A stretch of 7,387 nt of DNA from Acidobacteriota bacterium (GTDB lineage: Bacteria; Acidobacteriota; Vicinamibacteria; Vicinamibacterales; Vicinamibacteraceae): positions 1-7,387 of the forward strand of contig JAEZCY010000037.1 in the NCBI GenBank assembly GCA_023429845.1. The letters run 5' to 3'. Below the pieces are notes generated by a model, which saw only the letters and a list, made by a program, of their open reading frames with translations, had not been told where the DNA came from and made no database searches. This document shows, piece by piece, positions 1-6,200 of the stretch (its first letter is position 1; every line of letters starts with the position of its first letter). A program made the translations under genes and the position numbers.

Positions 1-193
1 CAATTGCTGAGACCGCGTAGGACTGGCCAGACCCTCATGCGGAGTACCTGGCGTTCAATTGTCGCGATGCCCGCTTGCTGATGGATTGCAGCGATTGCCC
101 ACAGCCAAAGCTCGTGGATCCGAGAAAGCGTGCGGCCGCTGACCCGGGGACGGGTCCTGCTTGCCAACCGAGGCTCTGAGGGGAAGGCGTGTG
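1..193. other. Non-coding stretch before the tRNA-linked palindromes
   Basis: I see no gene here that I can support. Open frames that cross it also run through the tRNA and have no ribosome site or recognisable protein. One small perfect hairpin is present at 141-156: a 6-bp stem (GACCCG/CGGGTC) closing a GGGA loop. CAATTG occurs twice, at 1-6 and 56-61. A gene ending just outside the window cannot be excluded. Confidence 0.5.
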
Positions 194-256
194 GTCCGCC
201 GTCGCGCCTGCGGCGCTATGGCGGACAACCTTCGCCTGACTCGGGAGCGAAGGTTG
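194..256. repeat. Pair of adjacent palindromes (REP-like) abutting the tRNA 3' end
   Basis: Two hairpins lie back to back. The first pairs GTCCGCC (194-200) with GGCGGAC (220-226). Its stem continues inward with one mismatch to GCGC (204-207) against GCGC (213-216), leaving a 5-nt loop. The second pairs CAACCTTCGC (226-235) with GCGAAGGTTG (247-256), a perfect 10-bp stem with an 11-nt loop. The outer two bases of the second stem overlap the encoded CCA of the tRNA. Neither hairpin has a T-run on the tRNA strand, so a classic terminator is not obvious, although the pair could define the 3' end of the tRNA transcript. Paired palindromes of this kind resemble dispersed REP-type elements. That identity is inferred and needs a genome search. 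Confidence 0.55.
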
Positions 257-330
257 GTGGACCTGACCGGGATCGAACCGGTGACCTCCTGAATGCCATT
301 CAGGCGCGCTCCCAGCTGCGCTACAGGCCC
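255..330 (-). tRNA. tRNA-Ala, anticodon GGC
   Basis: A complete 76-nt cloverleaf reads on the minus strand. The 7-bp acceptor stem pairs GGGCCTG with CAGGTCC and contains a G3:U70 wobble pair, the classic alanine identity element. The D arm has a GCGC/GCGC stem. The anticodon stem CCTGA/TCAGG encloses the loop ATGGCAT, giving anticodon GGC (295-297 on the plus strand), which reads GCC and GCU alanine codons. The variable loop is AGGTC. The T stem ACCGG/CCGGT encloses TTCGATC. The discriminator base is A, and the CCA tail is encoded (255-257). A strong sigma-70-type promoter sits just upstream. Palindromic sequence begins immediately at the 3' end. Confidence 0.97.
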
Positions 331-345
331 ACGCAAAGACGTCGA

Positions 346-375
346 AGTATATCGGAACTCGGCGCCGCCCGTCAA
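346..375 (-). promoter_or_regulatory. Sigma-70-type promoter of the tRNA-Ala gene
   Basis: On the minus strand a -35 box TTGACG (370-375, 5 of 6 consensus bases) is followed after 18 bp by a -10 box TATACT (346-351, 5 of 6). The expected transcription start is near 339, giving a leader of about nine bases before the mature tRNA 5' end at 330. This is the best promoter match in the window, and its placement fits a stable-RNA gene. Confidence 0.75.
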
Positions 376-396
376 AGAACGCAGGCGCGTCGGAAC

Positions 397-427
397 GCCG
401 GGCGCGGCAGCGACCTGCCGCCCCGGC
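397..427 (-). terminator. GC-rich hairpin after the fasciclin gene
   Basis: GCCGGG (397-402) pairs with CCCGGC (422-427), and GCGGCAG (404-410) pairs with CTGCCGC (415-421). This gives 13 bp with one bulged base (403) and a 4-nt loop. On the minus strand it begins 34 nt after the fasciclin stop codon and ends before the tRNA promoter. That is where a terminator is needed to keep the operon from reading into the tRNA gene. No U-tract follows, so it may instead act as a 3'-end stabiliser or a weak terminator. Confidence 0.55.
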
Positions 428-461
428 TCGATTCTCCCGCAGCCGTTCGCGTCACCAACGA

Positions 462-956
462 TTACTCATCGTCGGGCAGCATGACCGTGTCGATGACGTG
501 GATGACGCCGTTGGAGGCCTTCACGTCCGGCTTGACGACGCGGGCGCCGTCAACCGTGACCGTCCCGCCGCGCGCCTCGATGGCAATTGCATCGCCGCTC
601 GCCGCCTTGGCCGTGCTCAGCTTGACGACGTCCGCCGACCCGACGCGTCCCGGCACGACGTGATAGGTGAGGATCCGCCGCAGCTTCGCCTTGTTCTCGG
701 CCTGGAGCAGGCTGGTGAGCGTGCCCGCCGGCAGCTTGGCAAATGCCTCGTCGGTCGGCGCGAACACCGTGAACGGCCCGGCGCCCTTCAGCGTGTCCAC
801 CAGGTCAGCCGCCTGGAGTGCCTTGGCCAGCGTCGTGAACGATCCCGCAGCCACCGCCGTGTCGACGATGTCCTTCGACGCCTGTTGTGCCTGTGCGGGC
901 GCGCCAGCCAACAGCAGCGCGCCGGTGAGCAAACCCGGAATGAGTGTCTTCAACAT
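462..956 (-). CDS. Secreted single-domain fasciclin (FAS1) protein
   Basis: A 164-residue protein with a Sec signal peptide: basic K3, hydrophobic core at about 5-19, and an AQA signal-peptidase I site with cleavage likely after residue 23. It has no cysteine, so it is not a lipoprotein. The remainder is one FAS1 domain. The H1 box PFTVFAPTDEAF lies at 61-72, the central YHVVPG at 98-103 and the H2 box NGVIHVIDTVMLP at 149-161. Length and order are typical of stand-alone bacterial fasciclin proteins, which are extracytoplasmic adhesion or matrix-type proteins; no enzyme activity is known for them. The start is fixed by GGAG (966-969) nine bases upstream and by the signal peptide. The open frame continues upstream but would overlap the DUF378 gene. 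The gene lies 32 bp downstream of that gene on the same strand and is probably its operon partner. The function in this organism is unknown. Confidence 0.93.
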   Translation of the reverse strand: MLKTLIPGLLTGALLLAGAPAQAQQASKDIVDTAVAAGSFTTLAKALQAADLVDTLKGAGPFTVFAPTDEAFAKLPAGTLTSLLQAENKAKLRRILTYHVVPGRVGSADVVKLSTAKAASGDAIAIEARGGTVTVDGARVVKPDVKASNGVIHVIDTVMLPDDE

Positions 957-988
957 GATTCTGTTCTCCGTTGTCCTGCGTGAAATCC

Positions 989-1219
989 CTACCGGGCCGG
1001 CGACGTGAGCCAGCGACTTGGCATGCCCTTGAACGCGGCCGCCTGGTACACGCCCGCGAGCCCGACGAGCGCATAGACGATCGACGTCAACGCCGACGTC
1101 TCGCCGAACTGCATGCCGAAGAGCGCAGCGACCAGGTCGAACCGTGCCAGTCCTACCAGCCCCCAGTTCAGCGCGCCCACCACGACCAGCACCGTTGCCA
1201 ACACATCCAGTTGCTTCAT
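989..1219 (-). CDS. DUF378-family small membrane protein
   Basis: A 76-residue protein with two predicted membrane helices, at about residues 4-24 and 45-63. The first contains the family signature GALNWGLVGLARFDLVAALFG (residues 15-35), with the typical LNWGL turn and the F-DLVA-LFG stretch that follows. This matches DUF378 (YuzA-like) proteins, which are short inner-membrane proteins of unknown function. The start is chosen from a strong AAGGAG (1225-1230) five bases before the ATG. The frame stays open far upstream, but there it is antisense to the XRE-cupin gene and shows no ribosome site. The C-terminus is short, basic and hydrophilic. It is the first gene of a two-gene transcript with the fasciclin gene and faces the regulator gene across a shared control region. 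Confidence 0.9.
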   Translation of the reverse strand: MKQLDVLATVLVVVGALNWGLVGLARFDLVAALFGMQFGETSALTSIVYALVGLAGVYQAAAFKGMPSRWLTSPAR

Positions 1220-1224
1220 CTCGA

Positions 1225-1230
1225 CTCCTT
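1225..1230 (-). promoter_or_regulatory. Ribosome binding site of the DUF378 gene
   Basis: AAGGAG on the minus strand lies five bases before the ATG at 1219. It settles the start among several possibilities in a frame that stays open for about 590 bases further upstream. Confidence 0.8.
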
Positions 1231-1253
1231 GTTCCAGCCACGATCCGTGTGAC

Positions 1254-1279
1254 TTGATTTTCACTATCGGTGAAATCAA
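1254..1279. promoter_or_regulatory. Inverted repeat, candidate operator in the divergent control region
   Basis: TTGATTTTCAC (1254-1264) and GTGAAATCAA (1270-1279) form a 10-bp inverted repeat around TATCG, with one extra T in the left arm. The core TTTCAC-5-GTGAAA (1259-1275) is perfectly symmetric over six bases per arm, a size suited to a dimeric helix-turn-helix protein. It lies in a distinctly AT-rich island between the divergent regulator and DUF378/fasciclin genes. A second, weaker dyad, CGTGA (1284-1288) / TCACG (1300-1304), follows it. The likely binder is the XRE-cupin protein encoded next to it; this is inference from position and symmetry. Confidence 0.6.
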
Positions 1280-1291
1280 ATGTCGTGACGA
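1263..1291 (-). promoter_or_regulatory. Weak candidate promoter of the DUF378-fasciclin operon
   Basis: On the minus strand TCGTCA (1286-1291, 4 of 6) and GATAGT (1263-1268, 4 of 6) are 17 bp apart. A start near 1257 would give a leader of about 37 nt. The -10 box lies inside the inverted repeat, so a protein bound there would block it. Boxes this weak occur by chance. For the opposite direction the best -10 is TAAAAT (1292-1297), with no convincing -35. Confidence 0.3.
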
Positions 1292-1379
1292 TAAAATAAT
1301 CACGCGCACCAGGGTGATGTTCCGCGCGTGAACAATCGCAACGACGCTTTGCACGACGTTCAAAAGACCGGGAGGAAAG

Positions 1380-1967
1380 ATGCTGTCACCGACGCTGCAG
1401 GAAGGGTTGAAGGCGTATGCGATCGGGCCCAAGATCCGGGCGATCCGTCTCAAGAAGAAGATCGGCCTCGTCGAACTGGGCCGGCACACGGGCCTGTCGC
1501 CGGCCATGCTGTCGAAGATCGAACGGGGACAGGTGTTCCCGACGCTGCCCACGCTCCTGCGGATCGCGCTCGTCTTCAGCGTCGGCCTCGACTTCTTCTT
1601 CTCGGGCAGCCGCGACGCGCCGGTCGTGGGCATCGTGCGACACCGTGACCGGCTGCGGTTCCCCGACACGCCCGGCGCGCGCGACGCCGCGTACATGTTC
1701 GAGTCGCTCGATTTCGCGGCGACCGAGCGACGTCTCAACGCGTACCACGTGGAGTTCCTGGCCGCTGCGGAGGGGAAGTGCCGGCTGCACCAGCACGAGG
1801 GCGGCGAGTTCATCTACGTGCTGGCAGGTACGCTCTCCGTGCAGGTTGGCGGAGAGACCCATACGCTGCATGCACGCGACTCGATGTACTTCGATCCCGT
1901 TGCCCCGCACGGGTACTCGCGCGTCGGCGCGAAAGCGTGCACGGCGATCGTGGTCACGACGGCGTGA
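1380..1967 (+). CDS. XRE-family regulator with C-terminal cupin sensor domain
   Basis: A 195-residue, two-domain transcription factor. Residues about 15-75 form an XRE-type (Cro/CI) helix-turn-helix, with VELGRHTG (31-38) as the second helix and LSPAMLSKIERG (39-50) as the recognition helix region. Residues about 120-193 form a single cupin barrel. Its first motif has H137, H139, E143 and G150 in the canonical H-x-H-x3-E-x6-G spacing. H177, in VAPHGY, supplies the second-motif histidine, so a full metal-binding set is present. Family members sense a small ligand and usually control neighbouring genes and themselves. The start has a GGAGG (1371-1375) four bases before the ATG. The gene is divergent from the DUF378-fasciclin operon, with an inverted repeat between them, so that operon is its most likely target. 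The ligand is unknown. Confidence 0.93.
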   Translation: MLSPTLQEGLKAYAIGPKIRAIRLKKKIGLVELGRHTGLSPAMLSKIERGQVFPTLPTLLRIALVFSVGLDFFFSGSRDAPVVGIVRHRDRLRFPDTPGARDAAYMFESLDFAATERRLNAYHVEFLAAAEGKCRLHQHEGGEFIYVLAGTLSVQVGGETHTLHARDSMYFDPVAPHGYSRVGAKACTAIVVTTA

Positions 1968-2001
1968 GCGGCCCGAGCGGGCGCGTGTACGGGGGGGGCG
2001 G

Positions 2002-2022
2002 GCGTCAGCTGCCCGCTGACGC
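2002..2022. terminator. Hairpin in the convergent 3' region
   Basis: GCGTCAG (2002-2008) pairs with CTGACGC (2016-2022) around a 7-nt loop. It sits 34 bp past the stop of the XRE-cupin gene and contains the stop codon (2005-2007) of the converging GGDEF-like gene. It could serve as a terminator for the plus-strand gene, or for both. There is no T-run on either side; instead a run of eight G (1991-1998) lies beside it. Support is weak. Confidence 0.35.
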
Positions 2023-3090
2023 GAGCCAGCCGAGGAGGCGGCCGAACCCACTGCTCCCGGCCTGAAGCTGCGATACCCCGGTCATCGCCGCCGCCTGCGC
2101 CTCGGCGCGGCCGAAGACCTCGAGTGCCTCTCCTTCCAGCTTGCCTGCCGTCGTCGTGACGGTCGCGCTGAAGGTGAACACAACCCGCCGGGTGACGCCG
2201 TGCCGCTCGTACTCGTACTCGGGCACCACCCGCGCCTGAACCTTTCGGACCCGCTCGGCGACCTGCCGTGCGGGAGTCCGCGGGAGGAACATTGCCACAC
2301 ACTCTGTACTACTCCGGTACACTCTGGCGTCGGAGCCGAACGTGCCCGTGAGCAGTTGACCGAGGGCGAGGATCACGCGTTCGAGCACCTGCGGGCCATG
2401 ACCGTCGACAATGACGTCGGGTTCGTCGATGCGGCAGACGACAAGCGTGGCCGGTTCGCGCGAGCCGCCGAGGGCGGTCAGCAGGGTGGCTCTCGACGCG
2501 AGCCCGCGGGGGCTGGTGGGCCCGGTCGGGACACGTATCGCGTCCACCGTGGCGTCGGCGCGATGGAGGTCGCCGGCGACCTGCGCGAAGCGGGTGGCCT
2601 CCCGATGTTCGCCCTGCTGGACGCACTGGCGGAGTTGATCGACCTCGCGGTTGAGGGCACGGCGCAGCGTCCGGATGTCCTCGATTCTCGTGAGGTCGGC
2701 GACGCGCGCGCTGCTTCGGAGCAGGTCGTCGCGAAAGGCCATCGCATCGCCCCGGAGCCCGTCCACGAGCTCCCGGAGGAGGCGGATGACGCCGAGGAAC
2801 TCGGCCTCGCGGGAGGACGCGTGGCCGGAGAGCCGAGCGCAGGCCTGCGAGGCATCGGCGACGAGGCGACGGCCCGCGACCGGCACGTCCGCGGCGTCCT
2901 CGACGTTGCGGAGCCTGTCGCGGGCGTGCTGCAGGCGGATGCGGATCGGTTCGGCCGGAAACTCCGACGAATCGGGGATCTGGCCCTCGAGCAACGCCAC
3001 GAGATCCTCGATCACGCCGAGCAGGGGCGGCCGGAAGTCGACCGACGACGCTGCAGAGGCGAGTTCGAGGGTGATGGGCCTGGTGGTCAT
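2005..3090 (-). CDS. Protein with helical N-terminal region and degenerate GGDEF-like domain
   Basis: A 361-residue protein without a signal peptide or membrane helix, so probably cytoplasmic. Residues about 20-185 are rich in Leu, Arg, Glu and Ala and look all-helical or coiled. Residues about 197-336 follow the layout of a GGDEF domain: LASRATLLTAL (197-207) in place of D-LTGL-NR, RIDEPDVIVDGHG (220-232) in place of DID-FK-IND--GH, and VYRSSTECVAMFLP (257-270) in place of -R-GGDEF---LP. The signature itself reads SSTEC, and the first metal-binding Asp is Arg220. Diguanylate cyclase activity is therefore unlikely. A sensing, binding or structural role is more plausible. The start is uncertain: ATG 3090 lacks a clear Shine-Dalgarno sequence, and an in-frame GTG at 3132 would add 14 residues. 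It converges on the XRE-cupin gene and is divergent from the giant secreted protein gene, 171 bp away. Another fold with a similar pattern cannot be excluded. Confidence 0.75.
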   Translation of the reverse strand: MTTRPITLELASAASSVDFRPPLLGVIEDLVALLEGQIPDSSEFPAEPIRIRLQHARDRLRNVEDAADVPVAGRRLVADASQACARLSGHASSREAEFLGVIRLLRELVDGLRGDAMAFRDDLLRSSARVADLTRIEDIRTLRRALNREVDQLRQCVQQGEHREATRFAQVAGDLHRADATVDAIRVPTGPTSPRGLASRATLLTALGGSREPATLVVCRIDEPDVIVDGHGPQVLERVILALGQLLTGTFGSDARVYRSSTECVAMFLPRTPARQVAERVRKVQARVVPEYEYERHGVTRRVVFTFSATVTTTAGKLEGEALEVFGRAEAQAAAMTGVSQLQAGSSGFGRLLGWLASAGS

Positions 3091-3261
3091 CGGTGGAGTG
3101 CCACTGACGTGAATCGGCGAGTTCGGCGTCACCTTGAGCTCGCGACCGTTCGTGACGTCGGCTGATGCATTGGCGGCGCGCAGATTGCAGAAGCCGCGGC
3201 CGCACCGACAGGTGGCACAACAGTCGGAGTGTGCCTTTGCGCGCGCTTCTGGGGAGGCAGC
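3091..3261. promoter_or_regulatory. Divergent intergenic region
   Basis: This 171-bp region lies between the GGDEF-like gene and the giant secreted protein gene and must hold promoters for both. I find no sigma-70 promoter with good boxes in either direction. The only clear signal is GGGGAGG (3251-3257), four bases before the ATG at 3262. If the GTG at 3132 is the true start of the minus-strand gene, the region shrinks to 129 bp. Confidence 0.4.
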
Positions 3262-6200
3262 ATGAGGAGAGGTCGAGCAGGATGGGGCGCGGCGATCGTC
3301 GCCGCCGCAGCGTTGGCAGCAACGCCGGCGTTCGGGCAATCCACCGAACGCGTCAGCGTGGCCGCGACGGGAACACAGGCCCAGGGTGGCCGGTACACGC
3401 CGCGTCCGTCGGTGAGTGCCGACGGCAACACGGTGGCGTTCGAAAGCCCTGTGGCAACGCTGGTCGCGGGCGATGCGAACTCGGCGAGTGACATCTTCAT
3501 CGCGTCGGGCGGCGCGGTGGCACGTGTGCTCGGCAACGGCAGCGTGGAGCCCAACTGCACGTCGCAGCGGGCGTCGGTGTCGGCAGACGGCCAGCGGGTG
3601 GCGTTCGATTCGTGCGCGAGCAACCTCGTCGCCGGCGACACCAACAACGTGAGCGACGTGTTCGTGCTCGATCGCGGCACCGGCACGGTCACGCGGGTCT
3701 CGGTCTCCACAGCCTCCGCGCAGGGGCTGGGCCCGAGCTTCTCGGCCGCCATCAGTCCCAACGGCCAGTTCGTCGCCTTCCTCAGCCAGGCGCCGAACCT
3801 CGCGACGGGGAGCACGGCGAACACGCACGTCTACCTGCGCGACCTCGACACCAACACCACCTACCTCGTGTCGCGCGCATCGGGCGTCAGCGGCACGGTC
3901 GCCACCTCCGAAGTGCGGCCGAGCGTGGCCAACGACGGCACGGTGGCGTTCGCGTCGACTGCTTCCAACCTCGTGTCGGGCGACACCAACAGCGCCTCGG
4001 ACGTCTTCCTGCGTCGCGGGGCGACCACCGGCTCGCCCACGACGGTGCGTGTGAGCCTTTCGGCCACCGGCGCGCAGCTCACGAGCGGTTCGACGAGGCC
4101 GACGATTTCCGCCGACGCCCAGCTCGTGGCGTTCGAAACGGCCGCGGCCGCGGCGCCGGGTGACGGCAATGGCCTGACCGACGTCTTCGTGCGCGACATC
4201 GCCGGGAGCACGACGCATCTGGCATCGCGCGGCCCGGGCGGCACGAGCGGCAATGGCAACAGCTTCGAGGCCTCGATCAGCGCCTCGGGCACCTTCATCG
4301 TCTTCACGTCGCAGTCCACGGAGTTCGGGGGGACATTCGATGCGGCGCTCGACATCTTCCGTGCCGAGATCAACAGGACCGCGAGCCCCGTTGCCGTGGG
4401 TCCGGTGGTGCGCATCACCACGGGGCCGGCCACACCCACCGGAGACGCGGCCAGCGCTGACGTTTCGGATGCGGGCAGGGTCGTGTTCTCGTCGGACGAC
4501 ACCGGGCTCACTGCCGACGACCTGAACGGCGATACGGACGTGTTTGCGAGCACCGGTGCCGCAGTCGAGCGGCTGACGCGCCCGGCGGCGGGACTTGGCG
4601 AGAGCTACTCGGGGCAGAGCCTGCGTCCGGCTCCGAGCTACGACGGCACCATCGTCGCGTTCCTGTCGTCGGCGACCAATCTGGTGTCCGACGACGTCAA
4701 CGGGCGTGTCGATGTGTTCGTGCGCAACCGCACCACGAACATCACAGAGCGGCTGCCCCTTCCTGCCGGGTACGAGAGCTTCGACGCCGACTGGGTGACG
4801 ATCAGCCATGATGGACGCTTCATCGCGTACACACGTGGCAGCCTTGCCAGCGGCACCGGCGGCGCGTTCCTGTACGACCGCTTCTCCGGCACGTCCACGC
4901 CGGTGAGCGTCGCTTCGCCCGGCACCCCGATCCAGCCCGCGTCGCAGCCGCGCATCAGCGCCAGCGGCCGCTACGTCGCGTACCTGACCTCGGCGCAGCT
5001 CGACGCCGCCGACACCAACGGGTTCGTTGATGTCTACCTGTTCGACCGGCTCACCGGCAGCAGCGCGCTGGTCAGCCGCGGCACCGCCGGCGCGTCGAAC
5101 TTCTCGTCCACGAGCCCTGCGGTGTCGGCCGATGGACGGGTCGTGGTGTTCGCGTCCGGCGCCAACAACCTGGTGGCCGGCGACACCAACGCCCGCGTGG
5201 ACATCTTCGCGCGCGACATGGTGGCTGGCACCACGGTGCGGCTCAGCACCAACGTCGACGTGCAGCCGGCCACCATCGAGGCGCGCGATCCCTTCATCAG
5301 CGCCGACGGCCGATACGTGGCCTATCTGCTCTCGAGCACGGTACTGACGAGCGAGGCAACCGCCGCATCGGACGTCTTCGTGGCGCGCACGGACGGGAGC
5401 ACGCTGCCCCGCGGTCCGCTGAACGGTCTTGCCGAGAACACGGGAACGGTGCAGGGGTCGTATGACCCGACGCTGAGCATGTTCGGCCGCTACCTCTCAT
5501 ACCGGTCGTATGCGCCCGATCTCGTCGTCGGCGACACCAACGACGCCGCCGACGTCTTTGCGCGGCAGGTGCTGGGACCGGGCGTCCAGGCGCCCTCGTA
5601 TCCCGCCAACCTGTTCGGCACGCTGCAGCGGGTGAGCGTCTCCGGAGGCGGCGCGGAAGCGGCTGGCGGCACGGGCTTCGACACCGAGAACCCCGAGATC
5701 AACGGCAACGGCACCGCCGCCGTCTTCCAGTCCGGGTTCACCAACCTCGTGGCCGACGACACGAATTTCATGGTGGACACGTTCATCCGCTCGGGCATCT
5801 TCCCGGGCGAGTGCACCTTCCTCGACGCCACGCTGCCCGGGTACACGGCGTTCGCCGGGCAGTACGGACTCGACCCCTGCGCGAACTCCGGTTCGCCCTA
5901 CGCCGATCCCGACGGTGATGGCGCGACCAACGAGGAGGAGCATCAGGCCGGCACCAACCCGATCCTCGGCGCGTTCACCCGTTACTTCGCCGAAGGGGCG
6001 ACAAAGACCGCGGCGCTCGACTTCGACGTCCGGTTGGCGCTGGCCAATCCGTCGCCCGCACCCGTGGAGGTGGAGATCACCTATCAGCTCCCGTCCGGCG
6101 TGGCGGTGCCAGCAACGCAGCTGACCCTGCAGCCCTGGCAGCGGCAGACCGTGTTGCTGGATCAGCAGCCCGGCATCGCCGAGAACGGTCCCGACACCTC

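Noticed and set aside
116..148. BamHI, NotI and SmaI sites within 33 bp, suggesting vector or polylinker contamination
   Set aside because: The flanking sequence does not match a polylinker I know and continues into a natural tRNA locus; such GC-rich sites are common by chance here.
55..375. A 106-codon minus-strand frame and a 177-codon plus-strand frame covering the tRNA region
   Set aside because: The stretch VAQLGARLNGIQEVTGSIPV is simply the translation of a tRNA gene, a familiar false protein. Neither frame has a ribosome site or a recognisable domain.
1220..1813. N-terminal extension of the DUF378 frame
   Set aside because: It lies antisense to the XRE-cupin gene; the strong AAGGAG five bases before the ATG at 1219 and the family length both favour the 76-residue form.
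2005..3090. Active diguanylate cyclase
   Set aside because: The GGDEF signature is SSTEC and the first metal ligand is Arg220, so synthesis of c-di-GMP is not supported.
3213..3234. Possible sigma-54 promoter (TGGCAC at 3213-3218)
   Set aside because: No TTGC-type -12 element occurs at the required spacing.
3229..3261. Earlier ATG for the giant secreted protein
   Set aside because: It would place MCLCARFWGGS ahead of an ordinary signal peptide, and the best Shine-Dalgarno sequence belongs to the ATG at 3262.
3091..4809. Upstream extension of the GGDEF-like frame to a 934-residue protein
   Set aside because: The extra 573 codons are antisense to the propeller repeats and consist of Arg/His/Gly/Ala-rich sequence, as expected for a shadow of a GC-rich gene.
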